DNA of 64,000 nt, taken from Pilasporangium apinafurcum. Its lineage: Eukaryota > Oomycota > Peronosporomycetes > Pythiales > Pythiaceae. Made by a program: the position numbers and the translations under genes. Where the stretch lies: the NCBI GenBank assembly GCA_001600495.1, contig BCKE01000012.1, positions 359,844 to 423,843 on the forward strand, written 5' to 3'. The notes below the pieces were generated by a model that worked only from the letters and a program-made list of their open reading frames with translations, ran no database searches and was not told the origin of the DNA. How positions within the stretch are numbered: the first letter of the stretch is position 1; every line of letters begins with the position of its first letter. This document shows, one piece after another, positions 32,202 to 43,287 of this stretch.

Positions 32202-35200
32202 TTAATATTGGTAGCCACCACCGTACGGATTGTTCTGCATGCCGCCACCATAGGTGTTAGCGCCCATACCACCCATTGCGCCCATACCGGGGTTCATGCC
32301 CATCATACCAGGGTTCATGCCCATACCCATGCCGTATTGAGCATTGGGATCGTTGTAGGCTGTGGCTGCAATCGCCATCATGGGCTGCACACCGCCCATA
32401 CCATAAGCAGGATCCATCACAGTGGCATCCGCAGTTGGTTCCTGCTTCACACGCGTTCGTTCATCCAATGCCTTGACCTTGTCGTTCAGGTTCTTGACAA
32501 ACTGGATCATATACGGCATGACAAAGTCAACATATCCGTTGCGCCACGCCAATTCCAACGCCACATCAGGCTTGATCAACTTATAACATGTAAACAGTGT
32601 CGCACAAAAGCATTCCTTGTCATGGACAGACACAAAGAACCGCAAGATGTCTTCCGCGACGTCAGCGTCGTCCGAGTCAAATGCGCAATCGATACAATCC
32701 TTGTACATCTTGTCGGCCTTCGACAGCTTAATTGCCTGCGTGTAGCGCTTGTTCTTGCGGTAGAGGTACGCAGCGATGCGACGGAATTCCAAAAGTTCAT
32801 GTTTCTCCAATTTCTGCGCCAGTGAGATTTGGTCAAAGTTATCGTAGGCGTCGATCGAGTCCCGCAACGCAACGTAGTCTTCGTCTTCCACCAAAATCTC
32901 GTTCAACGCTTCGTTAACTGCCGACAAATTTTCCTTTTGTACATCCTTCAAGTACTCAACCACAAGCGGCAAGTTATGTGACTTGCGCAGTTGATGCACC
33001 ACACGCGCATGATCCAAGTTGGGCGTCAGCACCTGCAGCAACCGCGTCAGCTCCAGCGGATGCTGTTCCAGGTAGAAATTGATAGCCTTGTAATGGATTT
33101 CTTGATTGCGTACTTTCTGGATGCAATCCAAAAATAAATCGTGCGCAAACGCGACCGGGTGATCGACCATCGTCCGTACGGCATTGTCAAATTGCCCGTC
33201 TTCCTTATACAAATACACGGCGTGATCCCAGTGGAGACCCTTTTCACAAGCCTTCAACACCTTTGACACATTCATACGATTATGGAAGATCTTAAGATGT
33301 TCCATCAACTTGGACGGCAGGTATTTCGAGTACAAGATCGCCAATTCCGTGAAGATACCGGCATGGGCACCTTCAAGACCTAGGCCTTGCTCCATCAACT
33401 TAAGCAATTCAGTCGAGTGGCCACGCTTCTCGTAGTGCAAGATCAACTCTTCCAAGTGATCTGGATGCACCATGATATGCAAACCACATAACCCGGCAAG
33501 CCGGAATTCATTCACGTCGACACAGGCATAGTTAACTTCCTTCCACGTGCCGACCGAGTTCGCCTTGGTTGCCGCATCTACAGCTTCGCGGAACTTGCCG
33601 AGACGCACGTAACAGATCGCCAGCTTGGCGTTGTTGTTAATGTTTTGGAAAAGTAATTTGGCGGCATTGTACATGCCTTCGTCGTAACAGCGTTCACCAA
33701 TGTTTTGAATCTGCGCGACGTTCGGCGCCGAAATAAATTCCTCCAAATCTGAGTAACGCTCGGTTTTAGCGTACGCGTAGATAAGCGAAGTGTCAAGGTA
33801 TTGCTCCTTGACCGTGTTACGTGCCATCTTCAGGTACGGAATCAGCTCATTGTAGTCGTTAGCACGTTCTGCGGCAGCGATCACATCCACATAGGCGCTG
33901 GCATCGTTGGCCTTGATAAATGCCGACAACGCATCGTGCACCAAGTTTTGATCGAGCTGCGCCTTCGCCAAGCGCGACCAGACTTCAGATTCGTTGCAGC
34001 GATCAGCAAATTCGTACGAACGTTCGTAATCCTTGATGAAATCTAACAGCACCCCAATAGCTTCGACGTTGTGGTGAGTCTTTTTATAGATGACAAACCC
34101 TTCTTCGTACAATTGGTATTGCTCGCCGACGGCGATTCGCGCAATTTCTGGACCATCAAAGTTGTCCAACCGGTTGACATAGTCCATAACTTTTTCCTTG
34201 TTTGCCTTGATCGCCGTCAAAATCAACAAGTTCTGCAGATTCTTGTTGTTTGAGAAGTCTGTGCCTTGCAACACAATGCGTTCCAGCAATTCAATCAGTT
34301 CGTTCGGCAACTCCGCGTTCATGAACGCACGCACGGTGGTCGACACTTCATCAGGGTTCTTCGTTTCCGGAAGTGCTGTTTGCACGATTTGATCAATCAA
34401 TGCACGCGTATTGGGTGATTCCTTCTCGCCCTCTTCTCGCTTCACAAGCACTTTGCCCCACAGATCCAGATCCTGACGTTCGACCAAGTACCGCGCCAAA
34501 TCCTTAAACAAACCGTTTTCGGTGGTAACACGGATCAAGTCTTCATCGCAGGCACCGCCAGCACGACGGTATGCCAAAAATGCGAGCGAGGGGTCCAACT
34601 TCTCGCAAAATTTACCCACGACTTGCGAGTCGTAAAACTGATTGTTGATCAAGAATTGCTGTGGATCCTTGTTCAGCGTCACGTAAATCTTACCGATGGC
34701 ATTATGTGTTGGCGTTTCAGTATTCCCTTGCGCCACACGAGTCTCCAACCACGGCTGTAACAATCGCAGACGGTTGCGCTTCTCAACTTGCGCGACCAAG
34801 TCATCAACAGGGCACTGAGCGATCTGGTTGAGCAAGTTCTTAATGTAGTCTTCATTGCAATCTAAATCAAGTAACTTGCCCACGACGATCGGTGTCTTCT
34901 GTGGGCTCACCTTCGTCACATATACTTCAATGTACTTGAGTAGGTTGTTCGAGTACAGGTATTGCGTCAATTCTTCGACAAAGTCGTAGCGATCGCAGAC
35001 GTGGATCAACGGACGAGGATCCTGGAGCTTCGATTCCTTCAAAAACTCCTTCACGCGCACTGGATCGTACACAGAAGAGTCACGGCACACACGTTCAACT
35101 TCCTTGAACTGGCCCATCTTGGTCGCAGCTTCAATGTACTTGAAATGCACATCTGGGTCTTGTGAGAAGTTGACAATCGAGCCCAAAAAGTAGTAAAGCC

Positions 35201-37485
35201 CATCAAACGACTTGAACTTCTCAAACACCTCAATCAGTTCCTTGCCACCTAGCTGCTCAGCATATTTGGTTGCGACTTGCACAACGATCTGCAGATTTTG
35301 ACGCATGTTGTGCGCCAATAACGCATTGATAAGTTCCATGGAGACTTCACTGGTCAAAGTACCAAAGAATGTCACAATGAACTCGTGATTGATCGCCTGC
35401 GTGTTGACGATCACACGCTTGAGGTCTGGAAGTTCCGTGTAGTGCTCCAAAGCGCGTTGGAAGAGACCAGCTTTTTCGCACAGCGCCGCAATGCGTGGTT
35501 TGTCATAGTGCGAAAACATGTTGTTTGACAGAATAGCATCCGCGACTTGAGGCGAACCACCAAGTAAGTTGATTTCCAGCAAACGGGTTTGCAGGAAACC
35601 TTCCTCGGGACGGTTGTTCTTGAGCGCCTCCAGCAAGAACGCAGTCGTTTCCTGGATACGGTTCACTTGCATGAAGATATCGACGACCGAGTTCACATCC
35701 ACCAGTGGACCGTTTTCAGCCGTTGCAAGCTTTTGTGCAAAGTCCAAGGCACCCTGTGGGTTCGCACGCACCAAGTTTTGCAGCATGAACGTGTAGTCAC
35801 AACGGAAGTTAGTCTGCACGGCGTACGCGACAATCTTGTCGAATTCGCCACGTTGTACAAAGCAGTTGATGACTTTTTCAGGTACCTGCGCGCGCAAGTA
35901 CACCGACAGCGCCATTGTGGTATCCGATTGTGCGACCAAGTCACCCAGCTCTTCCGAGCACTCCAACTTGTCTTCGGCGAGCCATTTTTGCAAAAGCTGT
36001 CCACGTCCTTGCATTAAGACGGGGCGAGCCAACTCGATCGATTCCATCTTGTTCAGCGTACCCTTTTCCAACAACACACTGAAGTATTGCAGGATGGGTT
36101 GTGGCTGACCGGGTTGTGCTGGCATTTGCTGGAATCGCTGAATGGTCTGTGGGGTTCGCAAAGCACCCTGAGGGGACGCCGCAGCGAGACGAGCTGCTCC
36201 TTGTACATCGTTAATCTGCACTAATCGATTGAACTCGGTAAAGTAGAGCTCTTCAGCACCAGGGAGGTCCAAACGGGTCGCCAACGACAATGCGAGTTGC
36301 GAGTCACGCAGCGTATTGACAATGTAAGGTACGAGTTTGGTTTTGTTAATCGCAAAGTGCAGCAGTTGCCCGCGACGCGTGATGCCCAACATGCCCTTTG
36401 ACTTGGATTCCAGGCACGTCACAAAGGTCGTATCCTGTGACACTCGTGCACGATACACCGGCTTCCCCGTATGGGCATCAAAGAGGAACAAGTAGCCCAT
36501 CTTGGTGATCATATAAATAACGTCGTCATTTGGACTGACCAACATCGACACAGGGAAATCGTTTTGTGCATCGGGAGCAAACGGGATGGTCTGTGGCGGC
36601 AGACGGAAGACACCACCGGGAGCATCCCGATCGCGACCGACTTCCATAATGAACAGTTGCTGCGGGGTGTCGCCCTTGGTACCCGCAAAGACCAGAACTT
36701 GACCTTCATCCGTTCGTCCAGGTGGCTTCATTTGTGCAAATGCACCAGCGTGGCCCTGCAACACTTGACTGACCTTCTTTTCCATGGAGTAGAGCTGCAT
36801 GTTGCCGACAATGCGACCACCTTCACCCTGCGCAATGCCCACGAGCAGCATCCACTGGTTATCGTGTGACGCTTCATAGCTAATAATTTGCGTACCGGCT
36901 CCCAGATTGGCGTGACGGTCAAAGATCTTCGCAGGTGGAGAGTCGCCTTCAATACTCCAGTGATAGACCGCGGACGCCGTGACCAACGCAATGGCGTTCA
37001 CCGAAATCCATCGCCAAAACACTACCGGTTCGTTCATCAGATGGGATTTCATCTTTGCGCGCAATTCCATGTTGAAAATCTGTAACTGATTTTCCGAGCG
37101 CAAGGCAATGACCTTGCTCACAGGGTTCATAATCGCAGCCTCGGCATTAATCGGGCGGCGCTGCACACTGTTTCCCGCAGACATATCGACGATCACCACA
37201 CTCGCTTGGCCATTCACTTGCTCGCAGACACAAACAAATTTATCCGACTCCATCGTCGTTGTGCCAAACTTGACATAGTCAAGGTTCACACCCAAGGCAG
37301 TCAACTACATCAGAGCAATCCATCATATACAGAGAGAGAGAACAGAACAAAAGCACCATTAATTATCATGGTCATTTTTTGCTTCAAATCTTTTGTTTCC
37401 GAGAAGCTGAGAGGTGATAGAAAAGGAAAATTTGGATACTTACATTGAGGACTTCGCCAAAGGTAATTGGAAGATCTTGGGCCAT
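32202..37485 (-). CDS. CLTC: Clathrin heavy chain
   Basis: Two exons: 37444-37485 encodes MAQDLPITFGEVLN, and after a 139-nt intron 32202-37304 encodes the rest, 1714 residues in all; animal clathrin heavy chain is about 1675. It forms the triskelion coat of endocytic and trans-Golgi vesicles. The beta-propeller begins LTALGVNLDYVKFGTTTMES and includes RRPINAEAAIMNP and SKVIALRSENQLQIF. Seven clathrin repeats fill the middle and distal leg (for example DLWGKVLVKREEGEKESPNT, AFIKANDASAYVDVI, KAINFYLEQHPLEL). The trimerisation end has LAWRNGYVDFVMPYMIQF. The C-terminal tail is Met/Gly-rich (MGMGMNPGMMGMNPGMG), unlike the animal tail. The first frame residue of exon 2 is Leu (TTG), so the short upstream exon is needed to supply the start. 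Confidence 0.97.
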
Positions 37486-38348
37486 TTTTTCTTTCGTCAC
37501 TCAATCAACTAGATACTACAATGCTTTCTTTTTTCTCCTTCGCTCTCGCTTTCAATTGCTGGCTCTGCGGAAGGATGCCTGTCGTCGAGCAGCTTCCTCT
37601 CTGGTTGTTTTTGCTTCCGTTTCTCCTCCGTTTCACGACTGCGTCAGCTTGCGATGAACGAGTTCTCCGACAATACAGGGAGGCGGAGAGGGGGGAGGTA
37701 GAACGGAGGAGACGCCTTCGAAAATGAGGTTTTACTGAACAAAATGAGGTGTTTTCACAGCTACAGCAAAAGATCCCTCTCCAAAAGATTAAGCGCGCTT
37801 AAAAAAACACCAACGTGGGATCAGAAACAACGGATACCATATCCGGGGTCAACATGGCTACCTTCCCCTCTTTTCAGCTATTTCGATGATCCACACATAA
37901 AATATGACCATAGACAATATTAATAGCCTTCCTCAATCAATACACAACCTTCCAGTGAACTTCTTTCATGTGGTTTGCAACAACATGATTGGGGACCGCA
38001 CTGGTAGTTGAAGCGAATTCAAGCTCGCTTAAAAGATTCGTGTCGGTCGCAGTGAGCAGTTGCAATAACTTAGGTTATTTTAGACATTGAGGTTTTTTAT
38101 CGATCAGGCGGCGGCAGTTGCTGTGCGTGCGTGGCGTTATTTGAGGGGATAAAAAACGCGTGTCTTCTGGGGCTTCCTCTCCTCTCCCCTCCCCCCCAAA
38201 AAAATGAAAACATGATCTTCAGATCGTTAAGACAAAGAAAAGCACCGAAGGAATCTGCACTTCCATTACATTCTTCTCTGCTGTCGCTTTGGTGCCGATA
38301 CAATTAGACATATAATGGCAATCAACTGCTCAACGGCTGGAGAGCTTT
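37486..38348 (-). other. Intergenic spacer, clathrin promoter region
   Basis: About 860 bases between the start of clathrin and the 3' end of the hydrolase. It contains a C/A homopolymer stretch near 38188-38205 and no supported gene. The promoter and 5' UTR of clathrin should be at its left end. Confidence 0.4.
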
Positions 38349-39352
38349 TTAAGCGAGATGCTCCGTCGAAGTTGTCAACGTGAGTCCCTTGGCCCCCATT
38401 TCCTTCAAGAATTGCTGCAATAGTGGAAACATATACGCAATTATAGCATTAATACAAGCTCAACAGCCATGCTCAAGCTGCACAAACAGTTTTCCATACC
38501 TCTCCTGCTGCTTCAAAGCTAGGTACAGGCGATGCACAATCGGTCAGGAGCACTAGGTCTTTCACACGATTAGGTGGCCACGCATCTACCAAATCACGCA
38601 CAGTGTAGTTCACGCAATGCGAGATGGCTTCACCACATATCACCACTCTATCCGCTTGCTTGAGCGTGTCGATCACTTTCTGATTCAAGCTACATGCACG
38701 ATAAAGAATACGATGCTTTGTCTTACTGCATTTGTCACTACAGATTAACATGGACATGGTGCACTTACCTCGTTGCGGGATCATACGGCAGTTCAAACTC
38801 CGCTTTCAACGCCGAGTAATGTTCCGTGAACGAATTGCTCCCTTTCATCACATATTGAATCGATTTCTGTGCATGCTTTGCCCACTCCAGCGCAGCTGCA
38901 TGGACATTCTCCACCACATTATGCCCTGGTGTACCAATAATGCAATGTTCGGGCCAAATGCAGAGCGTAAACTTGCCACTTTGTTCCAGAGACTGTGTGT
39001 ACGCTAGCACATAATCCTTCAGTTCTGGATTGCGTGGCTTCCACACACCCTTTGCCACATCTGCTGCCGTGATCAGCGTGAAGGGCGCAGGTGATTCACC
39101 TGCATCATTCTCCCAGAAAATGCCGTGCGCGATGTGATACCGTTGGTGTGAGTCGAGCGTCAGTACGATCTGCGAAATTTGGTCCTGGTGTTTCGTGATG
39201 AACGCGGCGATACGCGCTGCATCATCGTTTGCTGTGGGGATCGCGAGCGACCCACCAGGGTGGAAATCTACTTGCTGATCAATGATCAACAAGCATAGAC
39301 CACCTTTGTTAAATTCCCCTGCGCGTTGCGCTGCGGCTGCCACGTGTGCCAT
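38349..39352 (-). CDS. Nicotinamidase-like cysteine hydrolase (isochorismatase superfamily)
   Basis: Three exons: 38769-39352, 38500-38689 and 38349-38414, giving 279 residues. The family hydrolyses nicotinamide to nicotinate in NAD salvage, or related amides. Visible features are the catalytic Asp in LLIIDQQVDF (about residue 25), a metal-binding DSHQRYHIAH motif (DxHxxxH), WPEHCIIGTPGH, a catalytic Lys candidate in VMKGSN, and the nucleophile in CGEAISHCVNYT (Cys about 220). WPxHC with GTPG and the DxHxxxH metal site favour nicotinamidase over isochorismatase. The last exon adds only QFLKEMGAKGLTLTT and a few residues. No targeting signal is evident, so it is probably cytosolic. Confidence 0.85.
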
Positions 39353-39729
39353 CCTCCTTGCCTTGGATTGAAGTGCGGGAGGTCCGAATGTGATCGCTTC
39401 CTTAGTCGATTTTTATCCCGAATTGGTCTATCCATATTTCAATTAAGTTACCAATGTTTGTTTACCTACTCTAATTAAGTATACTACTCGAGACCATTTA
39501 GCTTTATATATTATGTGAGTGTGGTACAATATTGGCTACAAATGTTATTGATTAAATATACATTCAAGGTTACATTATTTTCGGTTAACTCTTGTTTACC
39601 ACCTTAAATTAGAGTATTGGTGATTCTTGAAAAGACGCAGCACCAGTAACTTCAATGCCTATCGCTGTCATGCACGATTGACTTTGGTAACAGCTTTATG
39701 TATCGCCATTGCATTCATTGCTATTTAAA
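39353..39729 (+). other. Divergent intergenic promoter region
   Basis: About 380 AT-rich bases between the divergent starts of the nicotinamidase-like gene and the coiled-coil gene. No gene is seen; it presumably serves both promoters. Confidence 0.45.
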
Positions 39730-42700
39730 ATGAGCGACCAAGTAGCGCGTGACAAAGTCCATGGGCTGCGCCCCGTGTCTCCGCAGGCGTTATCGCCGTT
39801 GGTGCAGCTGCTACCAACAGGGTATCGAGATATTCAGCCATTCCAACGTGGCCAAAGCTGGCACGCAAATGGGAAGCACATGAATAAGTTTAGACGGTCG
39901 CGTGAGGGTGCCTCTAGTAACGAGAAAGTGGTATTCCCATTGCTGCCGACATGTGATACAAGTGTAGTCAAGTCGCCACACAAATTGATGCTGGATACGC
40001 AAGTTGGACCACATGCCACTGCTGTGGTGAGTAGAAACTATTACGAGGACAATCGACAGGAAGAAGAGGAGGACGTAAATGTCAGTGATAATGCAATGCT
40101 ACAACAACAAGAGTATAGACAGGTGTCTTCTCCATCTGCTTCTGCGATTCCAGCGCCACCCATAGGACCACGACGGCCGATGCGAACTGGTGGTAGCAAT
40201 AACCAGTCCGCCAGCCCATCGTCCAGTTTTCGAACACGAGCAATTGCGAATGCATCAGCGTCTGCAAATAGTAGCAGTCCTCTAAGCGCTAATAGATTTA
40301 CAGGAGGTGGCATTATAGATGAGCCTTTGGCTGAAGAAGACGAACCATTTCCACCTGATCCTGAAGAGATAGCGCAATTGTGGCAAGAATATGCCGAAAG
40401 GACCAAACATCCGACGAAAACGGTGGATAGAGAAACGTACCATCAAAAAATGAATGCAAAGTACAACGAACTTAGGCAATTACGCGAGCGACTATATCGA
40501 TTGGAGCGGGAGTTGCTCGAAACGCAGCGTGAGCGAGACGAAGCGCGTGATGAGCTTGCGTCTGTTCACAAAATACATCAGAAGGCAGCCAATTCATTGA
40601 CAGACAGTAGCACAGGCGAAATGAATGGAGAAAGTGAGACTAGTACAAGTAGACTAAGGCCGTCATCGGCTTCCTCGTTGGGTAGCATGTCCCCTCGGAC
40701 TCATCCCTCCGTACGTGCAGCTACTACGTACACGATGATTCCAGAAGAGCTTTTCTACCGTGAGAAAAGTTTTAAATTAGAACGTGCATTGGCTGCCACG
40801 AAAGACGCAATGGCCGAGATGCAAGCACAACTGGGATTTCAGCTTGAACGCGATAGCAATTGTATTGATACATTGCAGGCCAAGCTGGAGCTCGAGCAGC
40901 GAGCATGCAAATTGGTTGCACAGCAGTTACTGGAGGCGAATACCTCGTTTAAAGCCGCTGTCGATGAACTCGTCATTACTCAACGTGAACTGGAAAAAGA
41001 ACAGATCCATAAGCAGATTGTGTTGGAACAGTTGCGCACGGAAACGCAACAACTGATGTCGGACCATCGACGAAAGGAGCTACAAAGTCGTGTGAAAACT
41101 GCCGTACGCAATATGGGGAAGCAGGCATTGCACCAGAAAATGGAGGCGCTGCAGACGCGGGTATTGGTAGCTGAGCACAACATGCGCTGTTCGCAAATGG
41201 AGGCTGAGCGACTAAAACGCGAAAGCAAGATTCTACAACAGCAACTGGAGCAAATTTTATCAAGCAGCGCCATTAAATATCACACTCTTGCCAACGACGG
41301 AGGGGTGCCTGGTATTCTTCAACGCAGCACGTCGCTGTATCGTGGATCGCGGATCATCAGTGGCCAATACTTCATGTTGCAGATTCTTTATGAAGACGAT
41401 CGGTCAGCATCGACACCGGAACAGAATAGCGAAAGCGATGACTCTGGGGACATACATGACGACTTTCGGATGCACTTCATTGCATATGAAGCCATGACTG
41501 CCCAGGACGATTACTTGACATTCCATCTCCGCGATATCCAGCAACTAGTCCCAGATCATGCCAAATTTCTGGCTCCGCATGAAGTGCGAAAGCGAGAGCG
41601 TTTTCAAGGATTGGCGGAATTGCTGTTGCAACATGTGCACGTCGGGTATAAAAACGGTCATGTGATTCTTACCCAATCCCCTGCTTCGAATCAGATGGCG
41701 ATAATGGTGGCGACTGCTGCGACCCATCAGAACGAACAAAACCATGAAGTGGTGATCTACCGGAGCACACAGTTTCTGCCCTTCATATCGGAAACTCGAG
41801 AAGATCCAGTCCTGGTTGACTTGACAATCACTGAAGTGTATCGTCCGTCCGAGTCGGACTTGTGGTGGCTCGAGATCCATGCAGTGACATTGGAATCTGG
41901 AGGTGATGTTGAGGATATCTTTGGTGTGGGAGTGGAGGTTTCTGTCAAGATAGATTACCCTCACCTGAGAGATTTTTGCGCACACATAGGCAGTTATCGT
42001 CCCAGTGAATGCATGCATATTAACAAACCAACCTCTGAAAGCAATGCTGCTACAATTACAGATAATATTGACGAGATGTTTGGGATCCACGAGGAGCTTT
42101 TGGGGCCGATTTTAGACAAACTTGCGATTGTGAAGAACGATGTAGACCAGCAGGCTGCGATGAAGTTAACAATTCTTGATGCAGCAGTACCATTCCAACC
42201 TGGGAACGACATCACTGATCGCCCCGAGAGTGACATTAATGATGATGCCTCGACACGTTCCCCTATTTTGCAGGAAGAAGACAATTCTCCACGTTTGGAT
42301 TCAGTCATTGACGTCGCTTCCGTGCTTGATCACCGGTGTATTGTTAACATCGATGAGGCGTTCTATTGCATGAGAATACAGGAGCTCTGGGACGGCGAGC
42401 TCATGCTAGTTATCCACATGGAAGACATCGACGCGATGCAGCAATTCCACTGTGTTCTCTCCGAACGCCAACTCATAGCAATCGCTGCGCATTTGGTTCG
42501 TTCGGAAGGTCTCACAGAAAATGCGGCGTCGAATATCAAGTATGGACTTGATCCTAGTCTTCACCGCCCGATATGCAAGCTATTAAAGAAGCATGTCCGA
42601 CCCATACCTTCAGGAGCTGCAGCAACAGTCAAGGCAAATATCGTTCGGGAAATCTCCATTGCATCATTAATGAACGAGCTTGCTTCGAAGAGTAATACAA

Positions 42701-43083
42701 TGGTCGATATCAATTCTTCAGTGCAGGCAAGTCGCCAGTGGGAACACGTCAACGTCATTGGCGGCCATCTTCCAGAAAATGCTATACAAAAGCTTCTGAG
42801 CCAACTCGATGACCCAACTGTTCGTCAAAGACGACACCGCCGAGGTGTGCGATGCGGAAGCCCCACGCTTTTTGCTGTGGTCGATATTTACTCTCAATTA
42901 CCCGATTTCGATGGTTCTGTGGTGCACATTTTCCAAGTTGGTGAATATCTTGGCACAAATTCGAGGGAAATGGTGCTGATATTCACGCTACCGCTGAAAG
43001 ATGATGACTACTCGGAGACTCTCGATCTACTGGCAACTACCATACCAGAAGTAATAGCGAATAGAAATGAAAACAAGTCGTAA
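39730..43083 (+). CDS. Large coiled-coil protein of unknown function
   Basis: Single exon, 1117 residues from the ATG at 39730 (MSDQVARDKVHGLRPVSPQ); an alternative start in the same frame is seven codons upstream. The N-terminal 220 residues are low complexity. PDPEEIAQLWQEYAERTKH introduces a long coiled coil (about residues 235-285 and 350-510; for example ELRQLRERLYRLERELLETQ). The C-terminal half appears globular: GSRIISGQYFMLQILYEDD, then a DDFRMHFIAYEAM segment, HVHVGYKNGHVIL, and near the end GSPTLFAVVDIYSQLPDFDG. No enzyme motif, signal peptide or membrane segment is seen. The C-terminal part could be a beta-rich binding domain, but I make no family claim. Confidence 0.75.
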   Translation: MSDQVARDKVHGLRPVSPQALSPLVQLLPTGYRDIQPFQRGQSWHANGKHMNKFRRSREGASSNEKVVFPLLPTCDTSVVKSPHKLMLDTQVGPHATAVVSRNYYEDNRQEEEEDVNVSDNAMLQQQEYRQVSSPSASAIPAPPIGPRRPMRTGGSNNQSASPSSSFRTRAIANASASANSSSPLSANRFTGGGIIDEPLAEEDEPFPPDPEEIAQLWQEYAERTKHPTKTVDRETYHQKMNAKYNELRQLRERLYRLERELLETQRERDEARDELASVHKIHQKAANSLTDSSTGEMNGESETSTSRLRPSSASSLGSMSPRTHPSVRAATTYTMIPEELFYREKSFKLERALAATKDAMAEMQAQLGFQLERDSNCIDTLQAKLELEQRACKLVAQQLLEANTSFKAAVDELVITQRELEKEQIHKQIVLEQLRTETQQLMSDHRRKELQSRVKTAVRNMGKQALHQKMEALQTRVLVAEHNMRCSQMEAERLKRESKILQQQLEQILSSSAIKYHTLANDGGVPGILQRSTSLYRGSRIISGQYFMLQILYEDDRSASTPEQNSESDDSGDIHDDFRMHFIAYEAMTAQDDYLTFHLRDIQQLVPDHAKFLAPHEVRKRERFQGLAELLLQHVHVGYKNGHVILTQSPASNQMAIMVATAATHQNEQNHEVVIYRSTQFLPFISETREDPVLVDLTITEVYRPSESDLWWLEIHAVTLESGGDVEDIFGVGVEVSVKIDYPHLRDFCAHIGSYRPSECMHINKPTSESNAATITDNIDEMFGIHEELLGPILDKLAIVKNDVDQQAAMKLTILDAAVPFQPGNDITDRPESDINDDASTRSPILQEEDNSPRLDSVIDVASVLDHRCIVNIDEAFYCMRIQELWDGELMLVIHMEDIDAMQQFHCVLSERQLIAIAAHLVRSEGLTENAASNIKYGLDPSLHRPICKLLKKHVRPIPSGAAATVKANIVREISIASLMNELASKSNTMVDINSSVQASRQWEHVNVIGGHLPENAIQKLLSQLDDPTVRQRRHRRGVRCGSPTLFAVVDIYSQLPDFDGSVVHIFQVGEYLGTNSREMVLIFTLPLKDDDYSETLDLLATTIPEVIANRNENKS

Positions 43084-43287
43084 CACTTGATGTACATACA
43101 CCATTCAACACACTCACTCACGTCACTGGGACAAGATCGAAAGATGCAAGCTGCTTCTATATTTACCATTTTTACTTGGTATTAGAGATTAGAAAATCCA
43201 ATTTGCAGCAATACGCAAGAAATTTTGAGCAGACAGGACAAGAAAGGGAATCAGTCAATACTAATCGCGCGCGACTGAAGATACAAA

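Noticed and set aside
32208-32825. 205-codon plus-strand frame, His-rich
   Set aside because: Antisense to the clathrin heavy chain C-terminus and its Met/Gly repeats.
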